From the NCBI RefSeq assembly GCF_023159225.1, contig NC_063176.1:7452963-7516962 (forward strand): 64,000 nucleotides of DNA, given 5' to 3'. Origin of the DNA: Perognathus longimembris pacificus (Eukaryota; Chordata; Mammalia; Rodentia; Heteromyidae). The notes beneath the pieces were generated by a model that saw only the letters and a list, made by a program, of their open reading frames with translations, did no database searches and was not told where the DNA came from. The translations under genes were made by a program, and so were the position numbers. Below, one piece after another: positions 44,782 through 56,074 of this stretch (its first letter is position 1; each line of letters opens with the position of its first letter).

Positions 44782-44998
44782 CTTTAACTCTAGGTATGGG
44801 CACTGTCCTTGAGCTTCTTTTTGCTCAAGGCTAGTACTATACCATTTGAGCCACAGCATCACTTCTAGATGGTTCAGAGTAGTTTAATGGATATAAGAGC
44901 CTCATGGGTTTTCCTGCCTAGGCTGGGTTAGAACCACAATCCTCAGATCTCAGCCACCTCAGTAGTTAGGCTTAAAGATGTGAGCCACTGGCACCTAA
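44782..44998 (-). mobile_element. B1/ID-like chimeric SINE
   Basis: GGCACTGTCCTTGAGCTTC, TTGCTCAAGGCTAGTACTA and CCATTTGAGCCACAGC are the reverse ID-like half. TCAGATCTCAGCCACCTCAG and GTGAGCCACTGGC are the reverse B1 half. Confidence 0.87.
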
Positions 44999-44999
44999 C

Positions 45000-46454
45000 T
45001 TGTCAACCTTTTTAAAATGTGACTTATCACATTATTCTTTTCCACAGGGAGCCCTTTGTTGTAGACCCATTATATAATAGTCCTACAGCTTTAAAATCAT
45101 GAGGTCACAGATCACGATTGAGTTCTACCTATTTCCGGAATCCTTTTTCTTCTCAGTTTTTCTTTTGATTTTGTTGAACTGTTTCACTGCAGTGTGAGAT
45201 ATCACACAGTGGTCCAGTGCACTCATGTGAGTGACTATGCCAACGGCCTCATACAGCTCCAAGATGACATGTCTTATCCCAGGTCACTGCCCAGTCGTTC
45301 CCAAGGTGGATGAGTCCCAGTGGCAGCCAGAAAACCCAAGAAACACATCCACTTCCACGGAGGAAGGGAAGTGCCTTCCACTCTCTTCCCGCATGAAACT
45401 CGCTGGTTACATGATGTAGGATAGGAAAAATTCTGCCCTAATGTTCCCTAAAATGTTAATTTGATTCTAATCTTTTTGCGTCTAATAAGCATGTCACATT
45501 TGGCTACTACTCCATTCCTTTCTCTTATTCCTATCTGTGTTTGATCATTTATAAAGGGAAAGATACAAAATATGTCTGTGCCTCACCTTTAGAGAGAATG
45601 GAGAACTCGTTGCTTCCACCTAAATGCAACTTCCAACATGATTACATAGTTGAACTGCTTATTATTTTTCAGAGGTCTAGAAATGTTGACTTGTTTCCTG
45701 CAAACAAAACAAAGAAATACACAACAACCAAAACACAATTTAAAAACCTAAATAACACAAAAGTGAAACAAAAAGCATTATTAGTATGAGATTTCTAAAT
45801 TCTGTTATAATTTCACAGTTATGAACTACTGAATCATCTCTTTGGAGATGAATAACATTCAGCAACGAGTCATAGATGCTAGCTGAAAAGTAAGGCATTA
45901 ATCTAAGAGCCATTATTTTTTAACCTCCAAAAATAAAAGCTATTATGAACTGCTTAAATATTTATTTGGCATTCTTTTCATGTACTTGAGATAGATGGTT
46001 TCATGGTGCTAGCTAAATATTTGCAAAGTCTTACAGAGTATTATATCATCATAATAATAGCAAATTTGACAAATGCACCAATTAAAATTAAAGCAATATT
46101 TTAAAAAATTGAAGGCACATGCACTGCTTTTTAAAGACATCTGAGCGTCAAGTAATCTTAGAAGATCGATTATGGATCAAAAAGATGTCATTTGGTCTTA
46201 TTAGGATATAATTCCATGTACTGTTTCAAATCCTTATAAATTCTTCTATATTAAGTGGGAAGTACTTCAAGTAAAGATGGATATTTTTCATGAGGAATTG
46301 TTCTGTGATTTAGCATGAATTTGTTGGAAAGTGTATCCCATTTATATCTGAGATAATTTGGTTTAGTTTAACACACAAATGAAATCAAATTGTAAATCTT
46401 GCAGAGATTGATGATCTTTATGTCCAAATAGTTTTTTTTAACCTGTCACCTGAT
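45000..46454. other. Unassigned DNA
   Basis: The 45190-45420 segment is richer in G+C than its surroundings and gives a plus frame (45231-45419) that I cannot match to any protein. The remainder is AT-rich without known features. Confidence 0.4.
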
Positions 46455-46960
46455 TCTGTGTAATAAATTATCCCAAACTTGAAAGTTTTTGAACAACCAA
46501 CATTTAGTACCTCACAGTTTCTGTGTGTTACTGTTCTGAGTCCTGTGAAAGTAAGAGCTACTGGCTCCGATTTCTAAGGAGGCTGCAGACCAAGGGTTCA
46601 GAGGAGCAGAGTCCTCCTCCTTTGGAGCATCTAAGTTTACAGTCACATTGTGGATTCTGTTCCTCATGAGACTGTAGGAGCAGGGGTGTCAGCTCTTTGT
46701 TTGTTGTGAGGTAATGGGCAATTTCCCTTGCTATACGTACTTGCTTATTAGCGCTGATGGAAGCCAGTGGCCATGTTGTAACTTGGTTTAGGGGAATCTT
46801 AGAGAACATCATCACTGTGAAAGCACTTCTTCACAGTGATAGTTGATCCATTTTGGAGTATTCTCTTCATCACAAGGGAGTCACATTCAGAAGGAGGGGA
46901 TTTTGTGAGTGTGGATTCTTCCTGGTGGGGGTCATTAAGAGTCATAGCTAGAACTATTGT
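46455..46960 (+). repeat. Ancient mammalian interspersed repeat
   Basis: GTAATAAATTATCCCAAACTTG, AACAACCAACATTTAGTACC, TCACAGTTTCTGTGTG, then GGAGGCTGCAGACCAAGG and further diverged text follow an old repeat order ('taacaaattaccccaaaactta ... acaacatttatta ... tcacagtttctgtgg'). The family could not be named. The minus frame 46558-46815 and plus frame 46836-47039 fall inside and are not genes. Confidence 0.5.
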
Positions 46961-48017
46961 TCACACTTACTTGAGTGCCTCAGACTCATGGAAAGAAGAA
47001 ATGAAAATAAACCTATCCCGGATAAAAATCAGTAAATAATGTTGAAGGAATAGTAATAAAGGGATGGTGTTTTTATTTCAAAGTCGTTTTTATTTTTTTT
47101 TTTTGTCGGAATCGTTTCTCTGATTCTACTTTATTCTATTTGTTATGAAGTCATGGATTCTTGAAGAGTCAGACTTATAATGTGGCACCATTTTCTACAT
47201 AGGCAGTGCTTGATCTTCTTAAAACCTGCATCTTTTACACGTCATGAGTTAAAAAGAGTAGTAGTGCATTTATTTATAGGTCTGGAAGATATAGAGAAGT
47301 GCTGTATGTCAGCATAAATACAACTTTAAGAATGAAAGGACAAGCCTTCCTGGGAGCTCATGACAGCCATCTTTTGGCTTTCAAAGATGCAGAAAAATAT
47401 ATTAAATAGACAATGATTCAGGGTCAAGCAAGATGCATCTTGAAAGTATGATTTCTATAAATTTGTATAAATCGATAGTTAGAAAATCATTCCGATATTT
47501 GTTCACATTAAAGTTAGAGTTCAAATGATTTTGTTTAAAAGGCAATGCTTAGTTTGGTATGTTTCCATATTCCGATTTCTCCTTAGCAATCAATAATGTT
47601 TCCTCTTTTGGAGTGATAACATAGTGTTATACCTTGTCTTTGGTGTTGCTGTGGCCCTATCACTGGTAAAAAATTCATTGATGAGGCAATTGGAAAATGA
47701 CAGCATAATTTAAACCAAATTTTTAGTAGATTGAGTGTCTGCCTTATGTTTCAGTTCCATGACTTGAGAACAGAGGTTTTCATTTTGTGACTTGAAGACA
47801 CTGAAGGCTCATCAATGGGCCTTCATCTACCTGAAGTATTGGTAATTGATATCCCTATGAATGAGAATTCAGGAAGGGCAATGACTTATTTTATTATTCA
47901 TCATTTATTGTGTCTCATTAACCTAATTAACAGCTGTTCTATCTTAAATGATGAGTATAGTTTCAAACTACTCAACAGATTGAACAAAATTTGTGAGTTT
48001 TGTTTGATGTAGATTCA
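46961..48017. other. Unassigned AT-rich DNA
   Basis: No confident feature. Confidence 0.45.
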
Positions 48018-48027
48018 ACAATTGAGA

Positions 48028-48224
48028 TTTTTTTTTCCTGGACCTGGGGCTTGAAATCAGGGCCTGGGCCTGCCCCTGAGCCTCTCTGGTCTCAAGGCTA
48101 GCACTCTACCCCTTGAACCATAGCGCCACTTCTGGTTTTTTCTGTTTATGTGGTACTGAGGAATCAAACCCAGAGCTTCATGAATGCTGGGCAAGCACTC
48201 TACCGCTAAGCCATATTCCCAATC
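48028..48224 (-). mobile_element. ID/ID-like dimer SINE
   Basis: CCTGGGGCTTGAAATCAGGG, CCACTTCTGGTTTTTTCTG, GAATCAAACCC and TCTACCGCTAAGCCATATTCC are the reversed dimer. CAATTGA near 48019 and 48227 suggests a short TSD. The minus frame 48057-48248 is SINE. Confidence 0.88.
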
Positions 48225-49214
48225 TCCAATTGATGTTTTTATATGCATATATCACATTTTAGATGATAACTTCAAAAGTATATATGTGGCCAAAATTTAA
48301 AAAGATATTACTACTTTTGCATCAGAACAGATTGCAGGTAAAATAATGCTGATAATTAAATTGACTCTTGTATCTGTACATGAGTTATTCTTTACATGTT
48401 GTTATACTCATTTTATTTTTATTCATCTAATAATTTCTACATTATTCTATTCCTCCACACACTCAAAAATTGTGTTTTCAAGTGTTTGTTTTTCTTGAAG
48501 AGGAAAAATGAATGATTAAATTCTCATGATCTTGCTCTAGTGCTTCCAGAAGTATAGGTAGGAATTGATACTCTACATAATATAATTAAGAAACATGAAT
48601 TTATAATAATCACGTCCATTTCACTCTCCTCAATTTAACTAGTTTCCTATAAAGAATTTTTGATCTATTCTACGAAGATATATAAGTTTATTACTCTTTT
48701 AACTTATGACATGCAAAATCCTTGCTTGTTGAGCCAATTGGTGGTCGATTGATGAATCTAATGTTGGAGAATTTTTTCAATAATAAATACAGTGAATGAA
48801 CAGGTAATAACATGATTAAAGTGAAGCACAAAGTACTTGAAATTGAGAATTCAGATCCGGTGAAGCTTTGTGGATGATAATGGTAATTTTTCACAGGAAG
48901 TGGGTACCTGAGGAAGAGGTGAAACTATCCAGAAATGGAGAAATCAGGCCCAAATCTGTATTGCTATTGAAACCAATTATGAGACTAAGCTGAATGGAGG
49001 AAAAGAAGCATCTAGCGAAGTAGGTGTCAAAGACATTGTTAAATAAATGATGAGCAAAGGAGATGTAAGTGACGTGAATAGAGGCAGATGGCCAGTGTAT
49101 AAAGAACAGTTTCTGCTCCTGTGATCTCTCTCATCACAGAGACATTATTTATTCTCTTCCTATATTTTTCTGTTTTTCTCATATGATATTGGCAGCTATT
49201 GTTGTTGGTGTTTC
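48225..49214. other. Unassigned AT-rich DNA
   Basis: No recognised feature. The minus frame 48691-48894 is without domains. Confidence 0.45.
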
Positions 49215-49345
49215 TTTTTAAAAATATTTTTTATTATCTTTAAGTAGTTGTGCAAAGGAGCTGCCATTCAACGAAGCAGTTTCCGAATCCAATGCGTCTC
49301 GATCGAAGCCATCCCTTTTATCATCCTTACCCAGCCCTCCCAAGT
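49215..49345 (-). mobile_element. L1 3'-end fragment
   Basis: TTTTATTATCTTTAAGTAGTTG, TGCAAAGGAGCTGCCATTCAAC, GAAGCAGTTTCCGAATCC and GTCTCGATCGAAGCC. It is the clearest copy of this older L1 terminus in the window and retains CpGs. Confidence 0.65.
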
Positions 49346-50437
49346 TGTTCTTCTTAGGGCATTGTTGGCGATTATTTCAGGCACGTATACTCAGAGTTTC
49401 ACAGAATGAAAAGAGTAGAAAAAAGAACCGGAAGGATCCCGGTGGGCTTCTTTAGTTTAGTAACAAATTAAATCTTACTTATTATTGTGTTTTTAATTAC
49501 TGAATTAGCATTTGAATCATCATATATGCCTATTCAAAAATGCTCCTCAACTTGCCAACCTGATTTAGTTTGTGCGTATTATCCATGTAAGAGTAATTAC
49601 CCCAAAACTCTCAAATGATATAAACTCAATGACATTTATCGTACATTCTGTCATTTACCACTTGTCATCAATTTTGTAATGCTTCTTAAATTGCAATTAA
49701 ATCCTGCAATAGTGAAGATACTGAGGATTCCAAATAGCATTTCTTAGTGGTTTTACATTTAGGTTTTTGTCTGTATGCAAAAATCCAGTTCGGAAATCAA
49801 TTATTTGTCAGAGTAAGAATATAGAGAGAAGTTTTCATGTTTCTGTGGTATGTAACTCACTTATAATGGATATGAACTACAAAGATATATTCACACGGAT
49901 CTACAGTCCTCATAAACAAAACTGGTCTTAATTTCAGCTAAGATAATGTCAGCAGCAAACTTCACTAATGAAAAAGAAGAATGATCTCTGATGTTGTTTC
50001 CTGTGTTTAGAATGGTTAGTGAGCCGTTGCTGATGATACTTAAAATCTTCATGTTTTCAAATGAGTCTAAAACCAGTAGCTAATATAAAGAAAAATCCAA
50101 GTAACTTTATACTCTAATGTTGTTCAGGTTGTTTGTCATTTGCCTCTTATATTGATTTCTTACATTTGATTTTTTATAAGAATGAAATTATTAATGATCA
50201 AAATCTTGACTTGAGTGTACAGATCTAGATCATACATAAAATGTGTCAAGGATTCTAATTCCAACACATCTATCTAAAGAAGTATTATTCTAAGAATTGT
50301 ACTTACACAAGAATTGCTGGTAGAAAAAAACAACTCATTTTATTTGTCTACTTACAAATGATGTAATGAATGAAAAGTTTTAACTTGTTATGAATCTCAA
50401 ACCAGACTTAAGAAAATTTAGATTTTAAAGTCAGAAT
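49346..50437. other. Unassigned AT-rich DNA
   Basis: No gene or repeat recognised. Confidence 0.45.
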
Positions 50438-50448
50438 TATACAGTCAT

Positions 50449-50648
50449 GGGGCTGGGAATATGGCCTACTGGCAAGAGTGCTTGCCTCCTATACATGAAG
50501 CCCTAGGTTTGATTCCTCAGCACCACATATATAGAAAAGGCCAGAAGTGACACTGTGGCTCAAGTTGGCGGAGTGCTAGCCCTGAGCAAAAAGAAGCCAG
50601 GGACAGTGCTCAGGCCCTGAATTCAAGCCCCAGGACTGGAAAAAAAAA
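50449..50648 (+). mobile_element. ID/ID-like dimer SINE
   Basis: GCTGGGAATATGGCCTACTGG, GTTTGATTCCTCAGCACC and the full second monomer. TSD TATACAGTCAT at 50438-50448 and 50649-50659. The minus frame 50576-50785 spans this SINE and its neighbour. Confidence 0.93.
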
Positions 50649-50672
50649 TATACAGTCATAAAATCCAATACA

Positions 50673-50914
50673 GCTGGGAGCTGGTGGCTCATATCTGTAG
50701 TCCTTGTTACTGAGGAGACAGAGATCTGAGCATTGCAGTTAAAAGCCAGCCCTGGGAGGAAAGTCTGTGAAATTCTTATCTCCAATAAACTTCTCAGACA
50801 AAGCTGGAAGTGGAGCTTTGGCTCAAGTAGTAGCGCACTAGCCTTGAGTAAAAGAAGCTCAGGCAGGGACAGTGCCTAGGCCCAGAGTTCAAGTCCCAGG
50901 ACTGGCAAAAAAAA
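50673..50914 (+). mobile_element. B1/ID-like chimeric SINE (complete)
   Basis: GCTGGGAGCTGGTGGCTCAT opens the B1 half, which runs to GAAATTCTTATCTCCAATAA. The ID-like half runs from AAAGCTGGAAGTGGAGC to GTTCAAGTCCCAGGACTGGC and ends with A8. It is the best-preserved example of this chimera here and shows the junction of a 7SL-derived and a tRNA-like unit. Confidence 0.9.
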
Positions 50915-50927
50915 GTTCAATGAATAT

Positions 50928-51065
50928 TTTACCCAATAAAGAAAATTGAGGGAAAGGATAACATTGGGAGGGGTAAGGGAGAATGAGGAAGGGGATGACC
51001 ACGATCAAGACTCGTTGTATTCATAAACTGTTTTGTTAAATGGCAGCCCTTTAAATGCTCTGATA
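50928..51065 (+). mobile_element. L1 3' UTR end (sense)
   Basis: GGGAGGGGTAAGGGAGAATG, then CGATCAAGACTCGTTGTATT and TGTTTTGTTAAATGGCAG. The terminal segment matches 7618-7935 and 56446-56610. Confidence 0.6.
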
Positions 51066-51087
51066 CTCTATTTCTTACAATCACTTC

Positions 51088-51188
51088 TTTTTAATTAATT
51101 AAATTGCTTATTGTCAAAGTGATGTACAGAGTGGTTATAGTTTTATATGTGAGTATGTTTCTCATCAAACTTGTTACTTACTCCATGG
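51088..51188 (-). mobile_element. L1 3'-end fragment (younger type)
   Basis: ATTGCTTATTGTCAAAGTGATG, TACAGAGTGGTTATAG and AACTTGTTACTTACTCC match the left edge of the L1 at 54039. Confidence 0.6.
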
Positions 51189-52468
51189 GAAAAATCCTAC
51201 GTATTACAGCAATGAGCCCACTTGTTCCATAAACTAATTTCTGTAGCAGTGAAATCAAATTTTTTTATTCTTGATAATCAAAGCTGAGTGAGACCTTAAC
51301 AAATGGAATGAGCCATGTAATAGTGTCCTGATATCTTGCTGTTTTTCTCATTCTTTACAACCGTTGTCTTTTTGTGAGCTGATGTGGACTGTATGACTTA
51401 TATCTTCATAGGATTAAAATGTTGACTAGGAGAAAAGCAAGCTAAATTAATGTACATGAATTTTAGGATGTCTAGAGAAGGACGTGGAGGCAGAGCTTGG
51501 AGCAGGGATTCTTGCTTTTAGCATCAGATTTTTATGCTCTAACCTTTATCGTATAAGATCTCCAAGTTGATAATTAAATCCTCTGTTACAGGGTATGTTA
51601 CATTCCCTGTTTCTCCACATTCATTTCCTTTTGCACGAATTTAGCTTAACATGACCACAGCAGCGCTTTTGAGTCATCACCACAGTGATTTTTCCTGATC
51701 AGTTTTCTCTGCATAGTTTTCTAGTACATCCTAAAAAGAAGAAATTTCTGTACTGGTCCATGAAAACAAGGGCTAGGAATATGCCCACCTCATAGTTATT
51801 ATTTGAGATGAAGCAGGTATATACCAGCTTGGACTAAATCACTTTTGTCCTTATTATTTAAAAGTTCCTATCTTCTGACCCAACTCAGGGTGATTGACCT
51901 GGACTTGCTGATATCTTCATGACAATTCTCCTGACAATAAGTCCTTCAATAAATGTACTCTGGGAAGCCTTGATCTGCCCATTTCTTTCTATCTCATGAT
52001 AACACTGGAGAAATCAGTGTCAATGCATAGAGAATGGCAGCCAGGCTTTGAAAACAAGGGAGTAAATGTTTCTTAATTTTGCCAGGAGAAATCAGGGCCT
52101 CTATTCTGAGGGGGAAGATGGATTTTAAAAGAAGAGTCCAGCAACATGCACATGCTGAGCCCTGCGGTCCTGGTGGTGGCCTGGTGTCCACTTACTTCTC
52201 AATGTGCTGGAATTGTGTTCTTTGCTGCCCTGCATTTTCCTTCACCCAGAGAGATGAGGGGAGCGTGAAGACTTTGTCTGGAATTGTAAAGCTGTTCTCG
52301 AGCTCCCAGCCATGAGGAAGTAGGGGGGAGGAAGATAGAACTGATGAATGGAAAGGGGTTATTTCTGTGTAGAGCTGAAGGAATCTGGGGAGAAGCCCCA
52401 TAGATGTGGAAGAAGTTAATCCAAGATACCAGGAACAGCAGACTCAGAGGCAGCAATATGCCCAGAGA
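51189..52468. other. Unassigned DNA with a G+C-richer segment
   Basis: The part around 52080-52440 gives several overlapping frames on both strands (the longest is 52199-52624 minus, 141 codons, which extends into the fossil transposon). None shows a domain or consistent codon pattern, and none is credible as an exon. Confidence 0.4.
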
Positions 52469-52667
52469 CAGTAATTCATCACTTAACCACAGGGACATGT
52501 TCCGAGAAATTTGTCTTAAGGTGATCTTGATGGATGAATGAATATCACAGTCTGTTCTGTACAAATCTAAGTGGTAAGGTCTACCACCTCCCCTAAACAT
52601 ACATAAACACACGTACACACACACGTATGTTAGGGCTGTGATCTATGGTTCTATGGCCCTAAGAATG

Positions 52668-52739
52668 ATACCATGGCATATTATTTTAAAGTAACCTTTA
52701 AAAAAAATTAGGTTACTTTACGATAACACACCATGGTAT
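52668..52739. repeat. Nested inverted repeat
   Basis: Outer arms ATACCATGG / CCATGGTAT (52668-52676, 52731-52739) and inner arms TAAAGTAACCT / AGGTTACTTTA (52687-52697, 52710-52720) are perfect. They are separated by a symmetric 10 x 10 internal loop and a 12-base A-rich apex. Confidence 0.85.
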
Positions 52740-52769
52740 ACTGATAACAGTCTGAATTAATTTATTTTT

Positions 52770-52880
52770 TAACAGTTGAAACATTTTTTAAATTATCTTT
52801 AAGTAGAGGTTTCAATCAGCATGCCAGTGTATGAGTACAAACATCTTGATCAATGTCACCCCTTTGGTCAGTCTTATTTC
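52770..52880 (-). mobile_element. L1 3'-end fragment inside the fossil transposon
   Basis: AATTATCTTTAAGTAGAGGTTTC, CATCTTGATCAATGTCACCCC, matching the 39505/49215 terminus. Confidence 0.5.
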
Positions 52881-53171
52881 TTTAAGTACAAGGTGTTAAC
52901 TTTACATAATGATGAAGAATACAGTACATAGAATTAAGTCACATGAACCGGTCACATAGTCATTTATTGCCATTATCAAGGGTTCCGTACTGTGCATAAT
53001 TGTCTGTGCTGTCCTCATCTCCCACCGACAGCACAGTGGGTTTGTTTACTCCAGCATTCCCACAAGCATGTGAGTCACGTGTTGAACTTCCACAGCACTG
53101 GAGGACACCGGCTTTCAGCTATGCTATCCTATGCCCCATAGTTGCCTGAAGCACTATTCTGTGCATGACTG

Positions 53172-54017
53172 TACTTGAACATAGGTCAGGAGCAAGTGTG
53201 GCTGCAGCAAAGTGAGGAGAGTGAAAGCAAGACCTTACAGGTGGATGCATGGAGGGGAAGAGAAAAAGGTTAGAAAATGGACTGCATTAATATCGTTTTG
53301 TGTTGAATTTTCAAAGTAATGCTAATGAAGTAAACCTAAGTTATAATTACACCGAGTCAAATTGGCCACGATACCACTAATTTCTAGAAAAATAAATTGC
53401 AAGGGAAACACTTTTAAAATGTTCAGGTTGACAACTTTTTAACAGATGGTTGGTTAACCTGAAGTCCAGAACCCACAGGCTGTATTTTAAATAGACAAGA
53501 AGGTGCTATTTGAACAAAACCTTTAAGCTACAATCTTTTTGATGAGGCAAGGTGGGCCAGAGTTTACACTTTAAGGCCAAACCTATTCTCTTTGAGAGCG
53601 AGGATGGCATTCTCAATATGTGCAATTTTCTAGTTATGGAGGATACAAAGAAAGAAAGAATGCACTTTACATTGCATAGTCAATACTCTGAATAAAAATC
53701 AATGCTTTACACTCACTATTAGATAAAGATTTATTTTCAGCCCCTGGTTATTGATTTCTGACTTTTTATATATATTCAGTCAGGGTGTTTCAATGTTAGG
53801 ATGGTTATTCCCAATTAACATAACTTTGTAAAAATCAAGGTTTTCATCTTCAACAAGTGTTTATTTATGATTATAATATTCGGAGAATTTAAATATCATT
53901 AAAGAAGACAATCTGAGGCTATATTTCAGGCAAGAAACTTGAGGAAGGTAATTCTGTAATGGAAGGACCTTTTAGCCACATACACCATTATTATTTTAAC
54001 ATTTTCCTTGACATAAA
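53172..54017. other. Unassigned AT-rich DNA
   Basis: No confident feature. Confidence 0.45.
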
Positions 54018-54770
54018 CTTTAAACTGTGCTTTATTTTTTTTTCAAATTTTTATTATCAAACTGATGTACAGAAAGGTTACAGTTTCATACGTTAGGCAC
54101 TGGATACATTTCTTGTACAGTTTGTTACCTTCTCCCTCATACCCCCCTCCCTCCTCCCCCTTTCCCCCCCCCCCCATGGAGGTGTTCAGTTCACTTACAC
54201 CAAACAGTTTTGCAAGTATTGCTTTTGTAGTTGTTTGTCTTTTTTTACCCTGTGTCTCTCAAATTTGGTATTCCCTTTCAATTTCCTACTTCCAATACCA
54301 GTATACATGGTTTCCAATATACTCAGATAAGATTACAGAGATAGTGTAGGTACAACCACAGGAAGGTGATACAAGAACATCATCAATAATAGAAGCTACA
54401 GATACACATAGGACGTTGAAAGTAGTTACAACTGTTTCCATAACAGGGAGTTCATTTCACTTAGCATCATCTTATGTGTTCATAAGGGTATAGCTATTGG
54501 GCCTTGTGAAGCTCTGCTATGACTTGCCTAAACCTATACTAATTATTCCCAATAAGGGAGACCATAGAGTCCATGTTTCTTTGGGTCTGGCTCACTTCAC
54601 TTAGTATAATTTTTTCCAAGTCCTTCCATTTCCTTACAAATGGGACAATGTCATTCTTTCTGATAGAGGCATAAAATTCCATTGTGTATATGTACCGCAT
54701 TTTCCTGATCCACTCGTCTACTGAGGGGCATCTGGGCTGGTTCCAGATTCTCGCTATGACAAATTGTGCT

Positions 54771-54817
54771 GCATGGGCTGGGGATATGGCCTAGTGGCAA
54801 GAGTGCTTGCCACGTAT
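54771..54817 (+). mobile_element. Tailless 5' fragment of an ID SINE
   Basis: GCATGGGCTGGGGATATGGC and CTAGTGGCAAGAGTGCTTGC are the first ~45 bases of the ID monomer (through the A box and anticodon-like region) with no B box, second monomer or A-tail. It is flanked by ACAAATTGTGCT at 54759-54770 and 54818-54829 inside the L1, so it is an insertion with a 12-base TSD. Confidence 0.88.
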
Positions 54818-54827
54818 ACAAATTGTG

Positions 54828-55115
54828 CTACAATGCACATTGTTGTGCTGGTGGCATTACTGTGATCTTTTTGTGGTCTTTTGTATAGATACCCAAAAGT
54901 GGGGCTGCTGGGTCATAGGGGAGTTCTATATTTAGCCTTCTGAGGAATCTCCATACTGCTTGCCAGAGTGGCTGAACCAGTTTACATTCCCACCAACAAT
55001 GAAGTAGGGTTCCCTTTTGGCCACATCCCCTCCAACAATTGTTATTGTTAGTTTTCTTGATATATGACATTCTTACTGGGGTGAGATGGAATCTCAATGT
55101 TGTTTTGATTTGCAT
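54828..55115 (-). pseudogene. L1 ORF2 C-terminal remnant
   Basis: Ninety-five open codons read directly as the ORF2 C-terminal domain, including the CCHC-type knuckle [16 protein letters not shown] and LVQPLW..VWRFLR, then [12 protein letters not shown]. This part of the protein follows the reverse transcriptase domain, which is absent. The ATG at 55115 is an internal Met of ORF2. The frame is cut by the ID insertion and resumes, frameshifted, beyond 54770. Non-functional. Confidence 0.95.
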
Positions 55116-55138
55116 TTCTTTAAACTGTGCTTTATTTT

Positions 55139-55468
55139 ACTGGAATTTATTGAAGCGTTACCAAGAATTTCACTATGGATTATTTACATTATTGTAGAAA
55201 ATATTTGCCATAAAATTGATCATAGAATAATTTGGACATAACAATTTGTTGGGAGAAAGCATTTGATGAAGAGGCCAGATAGGCCAATTTGTGACCTAAG
55301 TCTCAGTTTACTCATTTACCTGTTGTTGGGCCCTTTGATTGATCCTGTTATGTGGCCAATGTTAGCTGTACTGCATGAAACAAAGATTTGAAGGTGTTTT
55401 TCTTGTATATTGATTTACTTTTTTTGTTACATGCCTAATAGTGGTATTTTGATGTCACAGGGGAGGTA
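55139..55468. other. Unassigned AT-rich DNA
   Basis: Nothing recognised. Confidence 0.45.
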
Positions 55469-55483
55469 TATTTGTGCCTTTTT

Positions 55484-55681
55484 TTTTTGGCCAGTCCTGG
55501 GCCTTGGACTCAGGGCCTGAGCACTGTCCCTGGCTTCTTCCCGCTCAAGGCTAGCACTCTGCCACTTGAGCCACAGCGCCACTTCTGGCCGTTTTCTGTA
55601 TATGTGGTGCTGGGGAATCGAACCTAGGGCCTCGTGTATCCGAGGCAGGCACTCTTGCCACTAGGCTATATCCCCAGCCCC
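55484..55681 (-). mobile_element. ID/ID-like dimer SINE (young)
   Basis: Reverse dimer with the CCTCGTGTATCCGAGG diagnostic block and CTTCTTCCCGCTCAAGG. Perfect TSD TATTTGTGCCTTTTT at 55469-55483 and 55682-55696. Low divergence suggests a recent insertion. Confidence 0.94.
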
Positions 55682-55696
55682 TATTTGTGCCTTTTT

Positions 55697-56074
55697 GAGG
55701 AACCTCTATACTGACTTAAAAATCTCTCTACTGTCTATAAATGCATTGAACAGCATAGTATGCTCTGTAAGAGCTAATTGACAAGGTTTCAGATTTTGTG
55801 TCCCTAATTCAAATAACAAAAATTATTAGTAACACAGAGGCATCTGAAACAAGGACATTTGGAAAGTTTTGCTTTTCAAAAACAAATCAGACTCCCCCTC
55901 TTCAACTCAGCCTACCCTTTTCTCCTTGACCCTACCCGATGCCTCTCAAATACCTGCTTCCTGGTATTTATTTTGTTGATCTTTGCCTTTCTAAGGAATT
56001 ACACTATGTGAGGTCTTCCTTGAACATATCATATTTCAGTTAATATGTTTGTATACACTTGTGTGCCACATTTA
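55697..56074. other. Unassigned DNA
   Basis: No confident feature, although C-rich text at 55893-55950 could be old L1. Confidence 0.4.

Larger units (their letters stand above)
52469..53171 (+). mobile_element. Fossil DNA transposon, interrupted
   Basis: The left end CAGTAATTCATCACTTAACC and the right end GTGCATGACTG (reverse: CAGTCATGCAC) are decayed terminal inverted repeats of an old eutherian element beginning CAGTCATGCGTCGCTTAACG. Internal words agree: GACATGTTCCGAGAAATTTGTC, TGTGCATAATTGTCTGTGC and GGGTTTGTTTACTCCAGCA. I cannot name the family. No transposase frame is present. An L1 3' fragment sits at about 52770-52880 and a hairpin at 52668-52739. Confidence 0.55.
54039..55117 (-). 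mobile_element. 5'-truncated L1 (3' UTR plus ORF2 end)
   Basis: An insertion of about 1.08 kb in reverse. It holds the A-tail, GATGTACAGAAAGGTTACAG, the C-rich block (G-rich in sense), the 3' UTR and the ORF2 C-terminus. A perfect 21-base TSD lies at 54018-54038 and 55118-55138 (core TTTAAACTGTGCTTTATTTT). It lacks a 5' UTR, ORF1 and most of ORF2 and so cannot move by itself. It contains a tailless ID fragment at 54771-54817. Confidence 0.95.

Noticed and set aside
45231..45419. 62-codon frame in a G+C-richer segment considered as an exon
   Set aside because: No similarity to a known protein that I recognise, and no supporting splice-site pair.
52199..52624. The 141-codon minus-strand frame, longest outside simple repeats
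   Set aside because: It runs from unique DNA into a fossil transposon, lacks domains, and overlaps other open frames without a consistent coding pattern.
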